Source: Thiomicrorhabdus sp. ZW0627
GTDB lineage: Bacteria; Pseudomonadota; Gammaproteobacteria; Thiomicrospirales; Thiomicrospiraceae
DNA length: 64,000 nucleotides
Assembly (NCBI RefSeq): GCF_029767005.1
Contig: NZ_JARUQR010000001.1
Coordinates: 1,049,028-1,113,027, forward strand
Direction: 5' to 3'
Position 1 is the first letter of the stretch. Every line of letters begins with the position of its first letter. A program made the position numbers and the translations under genes. This document shows, in pieces, positions 55,175 through 62,992 of this stretch. The notes below the pieces were generated by a model. That model was not told the DNA's origin and did no database searches. It saw only the letters and a list, made by a program, of their open reading frames with translations.

Positions 55175-55221
55175 GGGAATAAAACTTTGTTTCAAAAAAT
55201 AATGTGGATTTAGTAAAAACA

Positions 55222-55252
55222 AGAAAAAAGCCGGTTGTTAAAACCGGCTTTC
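55222..55252 (-). terminator. terminator of the DJ-1 gene
   Basis: AAGCCGGTT / AACCGGCTT stem with a 5-base loop, then T6 on the reverse strand. Confidence 0.85.
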
Positions 55253-55292
55253 AGAAGAGACCAAAGAGGGTCTAAAAAAGATTTGAAAAAAC

Positions 55293-55847
55293 TTAAGGCC
55301 GTTGCAAACCTTGCTCGACCTGACGGCGTTTTTCGCCTCCCTCAAGTCTTTCAATCAGGGTCAATGCGAAATCCATTGCCGTTCCCGGACCTTTCGAAGT
55401 GATGATCTTACCGTCCTCAACCACCGGTTCGTCCAGATACCGCATTCCATCAGCAGGCTTGCGATCAATCACACCTGGGAAACTGGTAGCCTGCCGGTTT
55501 TCCAATAGGCCTGCCTCTACCAATACTTGCGGCGCAGCACAGATCGCCGCGACGTAACCGCCACGGTCAGCCGTATTTTGTAGCATCTTAATCAACCTGG
55601 AATCCTGCATCAGATAATCTGCACCGGGTAAACCACCAGGAAGTGCAATCAGATCGAAGGATTCCTCAATCACAGCATCAAGTGTGGTTTGAGCAATCAG
55701 CTGAACGCCTCGACTTGCCGTGATGACACGCTCATCATCCAGACTTGCAGAGGTCACATCCACACCTGCTCGAACCAACAGGTCTATGATGGTCACCGCT
55801 TCTAATTCTTCACAACCTTGCGCTAAGGGCACTAATACTTTTGACAT
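55293..55847 (-). CDS. DJ-1/PfpI family protein (YajL-like)
   Basis: A 184-residue protein: VLVPLAQGCEELEAVTIIDL (conserved Glu), nucleophile elbow VAAICAAPQVLVEAG with the reactive Cys, and SKGPGTAMDFALTLIERL at the end. This is the DJ-1/YajL arrangement, linked to protection against carbonyl and oxidative stress. The ATG at 55847 follows GAGGTGAGTG. Confidence 0.9.
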   Translation of the reverse strand: MSKVLVPLAQGCEELEAVTIIDLLVRAGVDVTSASLDDERVITASRGVQLIAQTTLDAVIEESFDLIALPGGLPGADYLMQDSRLIKMLQNTADRGGYVAAICAAPQVLVEAGLLENRQATSFPGVIDRKPADGMRYLDEPVVEDGKIITSKGPGTAMDFALTLIERLEGGEKRRQVEQGLQRP

Positions 55848-55863
55848 CACTCACCTCATACAA

Positions 55864-55890
55864 ACAAAAAAGCCACTCGAAAGTGGCTTT
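55864..55890 (-). terminator. terminator of the processing protease gene
   Basis: AGCCACT / AGTGGCT stem, CGAA loop, T6 on the reverse strand, 15 bases after the stop. Confidence 0.85.
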
Positions 55891-55904
55891 GTTGATCTTA
55901 AACG

Positions 55905-57269
55905 CTATTTCATTTTTTGCGCCAAGGACATGGTTTTGAGTACTCTCAATGCTTCGTTCAACTCATAATCCTTTTCAAGCAACTCATTGATCTCTTCCAA
56001 CTTCTTGGCATCCTTTTCACTCTTAGTCTTTTTGGACTTATCAGAACCGTTGCCGTTTTCCAAGTGACCGGAAAGATCCTTTTCCTTGACGCTCACCAAC
56101 TCGGAAGTATCTACTTTCTCAACCTTGACCAGGTCGACCTTGATGTCCGGCTTGATGCCTTCCGCCTGAATTGAACGACCTAGCGGCGTGAAATAACGTG
56201 CTGTAGTTACTTTAATCGCCGCGCCATTATTCAAAGGTAAAAGCGTTTGAACCGACCCTTTACCGAAACTGGTACGACCCACTACGATAGCGCGCTTCTG
56301 GTCCTGCAAAGCCCCCGCAACGATTTCCGACGCAGACGCAGAACCTTCATTGATCAGAACCACAACCGGACGCCCTTTCATGATATCGCCTTGCTGGGCT
56401 TCAAAACGCATCTTCGAATTCTTGATTCTACCCTCAGTGTAAACGATCAATCCTTCATTCAGAAATGCATCCGACACCTGAACAGCCGCAGTCAAAACGC
56501 CGCCCGGGTTGTTACGCAAATCCAGAACCAGCCCATTAATAGGCCCTTTGTTCTCTTCATCCAGCTTTTCAATCGCATTAACCAGATCTTGCCCGGTACG
56601 GATCTGGAACTGACTGATACGCACATAACCAACACCGTCTTTCAACAATCTCTGCTTAACACTTTTCACCTTGATAACCGCTCGGGTGATTTCAAGAACG
56701 ATCGGAGCATCATTGCCTTTTCTAACGATGGTTAGCTTAAGCTTCGTGCCCGGCTTACCGCGCATGATTTTCACGGCCTCACTCAAGGTCTTACCCTTAA
56801 CCGGTTCGTCACCCAGTTTTACGATCAAATCTCCGGCCTTGACTCCGGCCTTTTGTGCAGGCGTATCGTCAATCGGTGAAATGACTTTGACGAAACCGTC
56901 TTCCATGCCGACTTCCATACCCAAACCGCCGAATTCACCTTTGGTGTGTTCTTCCATTTCCTCGAAACTTTTCGGTGGCAGATATGCGGAATGCGGATCC
57001 AGACTCGACAACATGCCGCTGATTGCGCCCTCAAGCAGTTTCTTTTCATCAACTTCTTCTACGTAGTCGTTGGAAACTCGTTCAAAGACTTCCGCAAACG
57101 CTCGGAGCTCCTGCAACGGCAACGTCACTTTCTCTTGCTGAACCGCTGAGTCCGGAGCGACTTCGTTCTGAGGCTTGTCAGCCATCACACTAGACGTAAC
57201 TACGATCAAGGCACCGATCAAGGCACCAACTCCCATCCATGTTGCTTTCTTGTATACCGTTATACTCAC
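55905..57269 (-). CDS. S41 carboxyl-terminal processing protease
   Basis: A 454-residue periplasmic protease: N-terminal signal/anchor (about 8-30), S41 N-domain (LEGAISGMLSSLDPHSAYLP), PDZ domain (GFVKVISPIDDTPAQKAGVK) and the catalytic core with Ser in NEGSASASEIVAGAL and Lys in GRTSFGKGSVQTLLPL. The C-terminus is a charged KSEKDAKKLEEINELLEKD-type tail. CtpA-type enzymes trim exported proteins and cell-wall hydrolase regulators. Confidence 0.93.
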   Translation of the reverse strand: MSITVYKKATWMGVGALIGALIVVTSSVMADKPQNEVAPDSAVQQEKVTLPLQELRAFAEVFERVSNDYVEEVDEKKLLEGAISGMLSSLDPHSAYLPPKSFEEMEEHTKGEFGGLGMEVGMEDGFVKVISPIDDTPAQKAGVKAGDLIVKLGDEPVKGKTLSEAVKIMRGKPGTKLKLTIVRKGNDAPIVLEITRAVIKVKSVKQRLLKDGVGYVRISQFQIRTGQDLVNAIEKLDEENKGPINGLVLDLRNNPGGVLTAAVQVSDAFLNEGLIVYTEGRIKNSKMRFEAQQGDIMKGRPVVVLINEGSASASEIVAGALQDQKRAIVVGRTSFGKGSVQTLLPLNNGAAIKVTTARYFTPLGRSIQAEGIKPDIKVDLVKVEKVDTSELVSVKEKDLSGHLENGNGSDKSKKTKSEKDAKKLEEINELLEKDYELNEALRVLKTMSLAQKMK

Positions 57270-57446
57270 TTGAGTCTCCAGCTGTTTTAAGACACTGATT
57301 AATCCATTAAAAAAATATAAATCAATTCGAGCGTCTGTATAAAATTATATTTCTGCCATTATAAATGAAGTTTTCGTGACATAGAGTTTGGTTTTCATTA
57401 AAATCAATTAATAATATCTTTATAAAGTTAAATGGTGAAACCCGAT

Positions 57447-57758
57447 ATGCAAGAATCTGAATTGTTTGAGATGAAAGAAGAAAATATCAACAAAGCTTCT
57501 AAGGCACTTAAAGCCATGGGTCACCCTCTTAGACTGAAAATTCTATGCGTCATCGGTGAAAATGAATTACCAGTCATGGATATCGTTGCAAAAGTCGGCA
57601 CGACTCAAAGTAACATTTCCCAACACATCGATATCTTGCGTGAAAAAGAGATCATCACATCACGCCGTGAAGGCAGCAAAATTCTTTGCAAAGTTAGAGA
57701 TCCAAACATTTTGAAATTAATGGGTGCGATGCAGGATACGTTCTGCCCGGTCAACTAA
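57447..57758 (+). CDS. ArsR-family regulator with persulfide-sensor-type cysteines
   Basis: A 103-residue winged-helix repressor: MGHPLRLKILCVIGENELPV, recognition helix GTTQSNISQHIDILREKEII and wing TSRREGSKILCKV. Counted from the ATG at 57447, Cys34 (in KILCVIG) and Cys100 (in DTFCPVN) are 66 residues apart, the same spacing as the cysteine pair that forms the polysulfide bridge in SqrR/BigR. Metal-site ELCVCDL is absent. An ATG at 57432 is an alternative start. It is divergent from the processing protease gene; a sulfide-oxidation target gene is not adjacent. Confidence 0.8.
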   Translation: MQESELFEMKEENINKASKALKAMGHPLRLKILCVIGENELPVMDIVAKVGTTQSNISQHIDILREKEIITSRREGSKILCKVRDPNILKLMGAMQDTFCPVN

Positions 57759-57807
57759 TCGACTTCCCATTTTTGCAATCCAAGATATAAATGCTTAGGC
57801 GTTTCGT

Positions 57808-58587
57808 CTAGGCCATTCTCTGAAACGAAAGTCTCAAATCAAACTCGTTTCGACTCGCCTGAAGATCCGCACTGTTCATTTGGGATTGAGACTCATTAAT
57901 ACGACTTGAAGTTTCTACTCTGCTCGAATCACCAGAAGATTCATTTCCCGAACCCGAATCGTCGGAATCACCGTCGTTCTCCGCACCGGCTTCCTGAACA
58001 TCCTCTTTTTGAGTCAATTCCATTCTAGCCTGAGCCGCCATCTGAGCCGCCGCACTCGCCACCCTGTAATCCTGAGAAGAAGGTTGCGCCGGCGCCAAAG
58101 CAGCACGTTGAACCACCGCCGCTTTTTGCAGAGTCGCTTGAGGATCACCTGCGACCGGTGAAATATCAATTCCAACTTCACCGCCGATTGCATAACGTTT
58201 TCCGTCCGGTCCTACCTGATAGGCATAAGAAGCCCCGCTGGTCGCATAACCGCCCGCAGCCCCTAAATGCGCCATTTCATGAGCACGCACTTCAGAATCT
58301 CTTGCCTTTAATTGATTTACGACCTGCTGTACAGCCTGTTCGTTCTCATTACTGCTTGAAGTTTGAGCGGTTGCTTTATTCTGCGATAAAGATGAACCAT
58401 TTTGGTCCTTCTGTTCAGACTGAGGCTTATTTGAATTTTGACTCGCCGGGGCAGACGTTTGACTACGATCCACAATTTGAATCGAAGGCTGGCTCTTCAA
58501 AGATTCGGCAGGCACGATACCCTGCTCCCGATTCGTTATGGGAGCATAATTAGGATAGGTGTAACCGCCTGTCGCTGAAGAGATCAT
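57808..58587 (-). CDS. putative metalloprotease, SprA-related (CJM1_0395 type)
   Basis: A 259-residue protein with a Gln/Ser-rich N-terminal half and a conserved C-terminal domain: RDSEVRAHEMAHLGAAGGYA (HExxH-like HEMAH, here H-E-M-A-H) and YAYQVGPDGKRYAIGGEVGI, followed by ISPVAGDPQATLQKAAVV. This is the SprA-related domain. No signal peptide is seen. The substrate is unknown. Confidence 0.8.
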   Translation of the reverse strand: MISSATGGYTYPNYAPITNREQGIVPAESLKSQPSIQIVDRSQTSAPASQNSNKPQSEQKDQNGSSLSQNKATAQTSSSNENEQAVQQVVNQLKARDSEVRAHEMAHLGAAGGYATSGASYAYQVGPDGKRYAIGGEVGIDISPVAGDPQATLQKAAVVQRAALAPAQPSSQDYRVASAAAQMAAQARMELTQKEDVQEAGAENDGDSDDSGSGNESSGDSSRVETSSRINESQSQMNSADLQASRNEFDLRLSFQRMA

Positions 58588-58845
58588 ATCTATAATGCTT
58601 TACTTACATAAAAATGATGTAGACATAATTTTATCAAATAAAATTATCGACGACAAAAAACCTCGTGTAATCAATCCACTATGGTTTTTAACTTTTTTCA
58701 TTTTTACTATCACCATCCAACCGGCACAGTCTATAAAATGCCTGTTTTTTTTATTAGTTGATTCTCTAACAAGCTGATAGAATCGGAGTTGCAAAGGTTT
58801 TTCACGTCTTTTGTAAAACATTTAATCAAAACAGGTTAAATTCCC

Positions 58846-59706
58846 ATGCAACAACAACTGACTCGGGCGGCACTCATCATTGAACAGATTGGACTGCAAT
58901 GCATTCCCGAAGAAGTTATCCGCATTCGTGAAGAACTGGAAAAAACACATCCCAACACGGTCACAATAGCCAATCTGATCGCCCACAACTCAGAATTGCT
59001 CGGCGACTTTCTAAAATTGGTCAACAGCAATGTAACCGCCGAAAAGTCGAACATCACAGATGCAAAAGCCGCCGTTAACCTGTTAGGGCTCAATGACATC
59101 AGCGACCTTTTTCTTGCAAGCACCTTGAGCCATAAAATCGCCCAATCGCCTCAAGAAAAAGAGATACTCAAACATGGTGCCCAAGCCGGGTTGGCCGCAG
59201 CAGAACTTTCCTTTTGGGTCTATGATGTTTCCAGAACTGAAGCCTACATGGCTGGATTGATGCAGAATATCGGTGCCATCTATCTTTTGCGTTCAAAGCC
59301 GAAAGAGTATGCCAGCTTATTCCAAATTCATCTGGCAAACCCTGAAAATGCGATCAAACAAGAAGAACGTCTTTTCCTGACCAACCACACTTTCCTTGGC
59401 GCTCTTCTTGCAAAAAAGTGGAACCTGAGTTCTGAAATCTATAAATCCATCCTCTTGCACCATGATCTGAATTTTATTCAAAATTTCAGCCAGGACCAAA
59501 AGGTCAGACATATGGTCAGTCTAATCATGGTCGCGAACTTTGTGGTTGAAAGCGCTCAAGGCGAGCACTATATTACTCAAGAAATGAAACAATACAGAGA
59601 AGTAGGTGGCGCGATTCTAAGCCTTCCGGAAAACGCCATTACTGCAGCGCGTGCAGCCGTAATGAAATGGGGGAATTCTATGGGTATTGCACCTGGAGGA
59701 CATTGA
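58846..59706 (+). CDS. HDOD-domain protein, second copy
   Basis: A 286-residue HDOD protein, paralogous to the one at 25367: ANLIAHNSELLGDFLKLVNS, AAVNLLGLNDISDLFLASTL, YMAGLMQNIGAIYLLRS (the HD pair is replaced by QN) and ILLHHDLNF. Loss of HD suggests a purely regulatory role. The next gene starts directly at its stop codon, so the two are translationally coupled. Confidence 0.82.
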   Translation: MQQQLTRAALIIEQIGLQCIPEEVIRIREELEKTHPNTVTIANLIAHNSELLGDFLKLVNSNVTAEKSNITDAKAAVNLLGLNDISDLFLASTLSHKIAQSPQEKEILKHGAQAGLAAAELSFWVYDVSRTEAYMAGLMQNIGAIYLLRSKPKEYASLFQIHLANPENAIKQEERLFLTNHTFLGALLAKKWNLSSEIYKSILLHHDLNFIQNFSQDQKVRHMVSLIMVANFVVESAQGEHYITQEMKQYREVGGAILSLPENAITAARAAVMKWGNSMGIAPGGH

Positions 59707-60405
59707 ATGCGCCGTTTTAACCACCTAACTGCTCTGGAACACCTATTGGAATTAGATACCACTATTTTTAAGGAAGAGCTCTACTATCCTTGGTATATCC
59801 AAACAGGAACCGTCAAAACGCTTTCTGCTATCTGGCTGATGCTGATGACCGTTGTCATCCCGGTTCTTATTGTCTTTACTGACATCCGACCGCTTATCAT
59901 TCTGATTGCCACAGCAGCACTATCAGCCCTACTGGGAATACTTTATTTTCTGACGATTCAACAGCTCAAGAAAACGGCAAAATCGGAAGCGCTTCACCAG
60001 ATGATGAAACTGGAAAAGAAGGAGTTCATGAAATACTTGGAGCCCTTTGTGCCCGACGACCAGAAGGAAGTCGCGCATAGGATTTCAAATCATGTCGACT
60101 TCTCACCGAAGGAGTATATTTCGGTGACTGTTTCTACAAAAAGCCGTGTTCTTCACAACACCGACTCTTTCATCAAGGACATTGAACGAATGTTCGCAGA
60201 AAAAGAGCTCCCTCCAGTCATTGAATCCGACTGGCAGTACAGTGATACGGTCTTTAAGGTTCCGGAAAGTGCAAAACAGAACTATGAACGGATGAAAAAT
60301 TCGTCAACATTTAACGACAAATTTACCGTCCCTCCGGAAGTCAGGGTCGCTATCATCGCAAAAATTAAAGAAGCACTTAACCGTCCAGCACTTGGCCGAG
60401 AGTAA
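59707..60405 (+). CDS. membrane protein coupled to the HDOD gene, function unknown
   Basis: A 232-residue protein with two transmembrane helices (about 39-57 and 62-82) and a cytoplasmic C-domain of 145 residues (MMKLEKKEFMKYLEPFVPDD and RVLHNTDSFIKDIERMFAEK). No family is recognised. Its ATG follows the HDOD stop codon immediately, with GGAGGAC inside the HDOD gene, so the products probably work together at the membrane. Confidence 0.75.
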   Translation: MRRFNHLTALEHLLELDTTIFKEELYYPWYIQTGTVKTLSAIWLMLMTVVIPVLIVFTDIRPLIILIATAALSALLGILYFLTIQQLKKTAKSEALHQMMKLEKKEFMKYLEPFVPDDQKEVAHRISNHVDFSPKEYISVTVSTKSRVLHNTDSFIKDIERMFAEKELPPVIESDWQYSDTVFKVPESAKQNYERMKNSSTFNDKFTVPPEVRVAIIAKIKEALNRPALGRE

Positions 60406-60462
60406 TTCCCGTTGTAGAGCGACCGGACAGGCCTGCTCACAATCTAAACTCAAAATTCAAGC

Positions 60463-60490
60463 ATAAAAAAACCCGCCGATAGCGGGTAAA
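60463..60490 (-). terminator. terminator of cynS
   Basis: ACCCGC / GCGGGT stem, 5-base loop, then T7 on the reverse strand. Confidence 0.85.
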
Positions 60491-60519
60491 AGTTACTTCC
60501 AATTAAAACCGATCGAGAC

Positions 60520-60963
60520 TTACCACTCTTTATAAGCTAGGAACTTACCGTTCATTGTCACGACCACTCGATCACCGGCCGGATTCTCTTCTTTGTCGAT
60601 GTCCATCGTAAAATCGATTGCACTCATGATACCGTCGCCAAATTTCTCGTGAATCAACTCTTTCATTGTTGGACCATACACCCCGACAATTTCATACAAT
60701 CTGTAAATCAATGGATCCGTTGGCACCAATTTATCCCATGACTTATGAGGAAACGCCTGCAATGCCGTGCTGACTTCTGCACCCAATCCCAAGAACTCAC
60801 ACAACTTGTCCGCCACCCCTGCATCCAAGTGATTCATTCCCAAACAAGCCGAAGTTGTATACACCTCGCTCAATCCGGCTGCAGCCGCGATATCACACCA
60901 TCCAACGTTTTTTTCCGCTTTAGCAACAATAATCGCTTCAGTCATTTCAATTTTAGACATCAT
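60520..60963 (-). CDS. cynS: cyanate hydratase (cyanase)
   Basis: A 147-residue enzyme that converts cyanate and bicarbonate to ammonia and CO2. The catalytic residues are in place: Arg88 and Glu91 in IYRLYEIVGVYGP, and Ser114 in GDGIMSAIDF, with the same spacing as Arg96, Glu99 and Ser122 of E. coli. The N-terminal helical domain (VGWCDIAAAAGLSEVYTTSA) is normal. The ATG at 60963 has GGAG 10 bases upstream. No cynT or cynR neighbours are present; instead it is divergent from osmC across a sigma54-type control region. Confidence 0.96.
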   Translation of the reverse strand: MMSKIEMTEAIIVAKAEKNVGWCDIAAAAGLSEVYTTSACLGMNHLDAGVADKLCEFLGLGAEVSTALQAFPHKSWDKLVPTDPLIYRLYEIVGVYGPTMKELIHEKFGDGIMSAIDFTMDIDKEENPAGDRVVVTMNGKFLAYKEW

Positions 60964-61007
60964 AGTCACTGTACTCCAGTAGTGTTATTAAAAAACACTC
61001 AACTCTA

Positions 61008-61023
61008 TGCAAGTCACATGCCA
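61008..61023 (-). promoter_or_regulatory. sigma54 promoter of cynS
   Basis: The reverse strand reads TGGCATGTGACTTGCA, matching TGGCACG-N4-TTGCW at all but one position, with GG and GC 10 bases apart. It is about 45 bases before the ATG. Confidence 0.65.
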
Positions 61024-61095
61024 ATTTTATAACCAATTGATTTCATTATACTTTTAATTTTACCCGCCTGACTTTTGTTATTAATTGTAATACTG

Positions 61096-61134
61096 TGTCT
61101 ACAATTGTAGACATTTGGTAAAAAATTGTAGACA
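61096..61134. promoter_or_regulatory. palindromic enhancer/operator between cynS and osmC
   Basis: TGTCTACAATTGTAGACA (61096-61113) is a perfect 18-bp palindrome. A third half site, ATTGTAGACA, recurs at 61125-61134, 21 bases (two helical turns) after its first copy. The block is centred near 61115, midway between the -24 boxes of the two divergent sigma54-type promoters. It may bind an enhancer-binding protein, or a GntR-like repressor since GTnnAC occurs in each half. Confidence 0.65.
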
Positions 61135-61209
61135 AAAAAGCACCTTTTATTAAAGTAAAATATAAAAATATATTTATAAGGTATTGTTTTAAAAGAAAAT
61201 ACGATTTTA

Positions 61210-61225
61210 TGGCACCCTTAAAGCT
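61210..61225 (+). promoter_or_regulatory. sigma54-type promoter of the osmC operon
   Basis: TGGCACCCTTAAAGCT: perfect -24 box and correctly spaced GC at -12, though TTGC is AAGC. The predicted start is about 60 bases upstream of osmC. Confidence 0.6.
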
Positions 61226-61296
61226 ATAGGCTATTCATCTTTCGTATCACGAAATGATTTTTCAAATTATTTTATTTAAAACAGCAGGAGATCATC

Positions 61297-61836
61297 ATGG
61301 CTGAAGTTTATATCCCTTCATGTATTCGTCCAATCGATAACGACGGTTTGAACAAACTTGCGGAAGCTGGTAAAGCAAATCCAAACACAATTAAAACACT
61401 TAAATCCAAAACCGTTTTGGAAGGTCAGTTCAAGAACCTTAACTATGTACGTGACCTTGATCCTGTTGTGGTTGACGAACCACCTGTTCTTCTTGGGGAA
61501 GACACGGCTCCAAACCCTTCTGAAATGGCTCTTCTTTCTTTGGGTTCTTGTTTGTCAGTTGGTGTTCAGGCCAATGCGACCGCACGCGGAATCAACTTAA
61601 CCAAGCTAGAAATCGAACTTGAAGGTGACATCAACATCACTGCGGTATGGGGTACCGGTGATATCGACCCTAACAAAAAATTGGGTGTAACCGAAGTCCG
61701 TGCATTCTTCACAATCGAAGCACCAGGCACTTCAAAAGAAGAACTTGAAGGTTTGGTTGCACACGCAATCAAATGGTCTCCAGTTGCCAACACTTATATG
61801 AATGCAGTTGACCTTAGCGGTAAATTAGTCGATTAA
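61297..61836 (+). CDS. OsmC-family protein
   Basis: A 179-residue protein of the OsmC/Ohr superfamily: LLGEDTAPNPSEMALLSLGS followed by CLSVGVQANATARGI, which places a Cys in the usual peroxidatic position at the start of the central helix. The second Cys of Ohr (VCP motif) is not seen, so it belongs to the YhfA/OsmC-like group. A thiol-based detoxification or persulfide-related role is possible. It is the first gene of a three-gene operon; AGGAG precedes the ATG. Confidence 0.85.
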   Translation: MAEVYIPSCIRPIDNDGLNKLAEAGKANPNTIKTLKSKTVLEGQFKNLNYVRDLDPVVVDEPPVLLGEDTAPNPSEMALLSLGSCLSVGVQANATARGINLTKLEIELEGDINITAVWGTGDIDPNKKLGVTEVRAFFTIEAPGTSKEELEGLVAHAIKWSPVANTYMNAVDLSGKLVD

Positions 61837-61842
61837 ACAGTC

Positions 61843-61873
61843 CGGCCCGGCCATATTACCGAGTGCCGGGCCG
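61843..61873 (+). other. GC-rich hairpin after osmC
   Basis: CGGCCCGGC / GCCGGGCCG, a 9-bp stem with a 13-base loop and no T run; probably an intra-operon attenuating or stabilising structure. Confidence 0.6.
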
Positions 61874-61897
61874 ACTCTACTAACAAGGATAACTTCC

Positions 61898-62983
61898 ATG
61901 ATTAGTCAAATTGTAGAAAAAACCCTTAAACCACTTACTGTGGCCATCGACCACGGAAAATACACGACTGAAGTTCTTGAGCAGTTGGGTAAAGCCGGTG
62001 CATTCCGTCATCACATTCCATCTCACAACAACGGAACTCTAGACTTGTTCGGCACCATCAAAGATATGGCAACCGTATCGGAAGAATGTATGAGTACCGG
62101 ATTCATGATGTGGGCTCATACGGTATGTTGCTGGTACATTGAAAACTCGGAAAACGATTGGCTCAAGTCTGAAATCCTTCCAAAACTGGTAGACGGTGAA
62201 TATTTTGGCGCAACCGCTCTTTCGAATCCAATGAAATACTTTGCGGGTATCGAAGACCTAAAATTGACTGCGGAAGAGACTGAAGACGGTTATATCATCA
62301 ACGGTACCTTGCCGTGGGTTTCCAATCTGGACGACAACTCCAGCAAACACTTTTTCGGTTCGATCTTCACTGTTCACGATCACGACAAAAGCGACTACCG
62401 CGATGTCATGGCATTAATCCCATGCGACCTGAACGGCCTGACAATGAAACAGATGGTTAGCTTCACAGGGATGGAAGGAACGGGAACTTATTCGTTGATT
62501 TTCGATAACGCATTCCTACCTAAAAAGTATTTGCTGGCTGATCCTGTAAAAAGTTACCTACAGAAAATCAAAGCCGGTTTCGTCTTGCTACAAACTGGTA
62601 TGGCGGCAGGTGTCATCCAAGGTTCCATCAATGAAATGCACAGAGCAAACCTGACCCTTTCCGAAATCAACGCATATCTTGATGATTCACCGGAAGAACT
62701 TCAGGAAGAACTCGAAGACGCTCTGGATTTAATCGAATCACTCTGCGAAGAACCTTTCACACCGGGTGAGGAATTTTTCAAGTCAGTACTTGAAGCAAGA
62801 TTACTAGGTTCAGAATATTGCAAACGCGCAGCCGATTCCGTCATGCAGCATGCCGGAGCTAAAGGCTACATTACTGATGCTGTTGCTCAGCGTAAATTAC
62901 GTGAAGCTTATTTTGTAATCATCGTCACCCCTTCAATCAAACATCTACGAAAAGAAATTGCACGCATCGAAGAAGCGGCATAG
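61898..62983 (+). CDS. acyl-CoA-dehydrogenase-fold flavoprotein
   Basis: A 361-residue protein of the acyl-CoA dehydrogenase / DszC-like fold. It has an N-terminal helical domain, the middle beta domain with GYIINGTLPWVSNLDDN and a C-terminal helical domain with AARLLGSEYC-like (EARLLGSEYCKRAADSVMQH) and AGAKGYITDAVAQRKLREAY. The catalytic glutamate is not obvious. It could be a flavin-dependent oxidase or monooxygenase. Clustered with OsmC and a rubredoxin reductase, it may take electrons from, or give them to, rubredoxin. Confidence 0.75.
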   Translation: MISQIVEKTLKPLTVAIDHGKYTTEVLEQLGKAGAFRHHIPSHNNGTLDLFGTIKDMATVSEECMSTGFMMWAHTVCCWYIENSENDWLKSEILPKLVDGEYFGATALSNPMKYFAGIEDLKLTAEETEDGYIINGTLPWVSNLDDNSSKHFFGSIFTVHDHDKSDYRDVMALIPCDLNGLTMKQMVSFTGMEGTGTYSLIFDNAFLPKKYLLADPVKSYLQKIKAGFVLLQTGMAAGVIQGSINEMHRANLTLSEINAYLDDSPEELQEELEDALDLIESLCEEPFTPGEEFFKSVLEARLLGSEYCKRAADSVMQHAGAKGYITDAVAQRKLREAYFVIIVTPSIKHLRKEIARIEEAA

Positions 62984-62992
62984 GAGATCATG

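Noticed and set aside
60495-60506. Third copy of the hvfA upstream motif (CTTCCAATTAA)
   Set aside because: Only a partial match, located between the cynS stop and its terminator with no gene start nearby.
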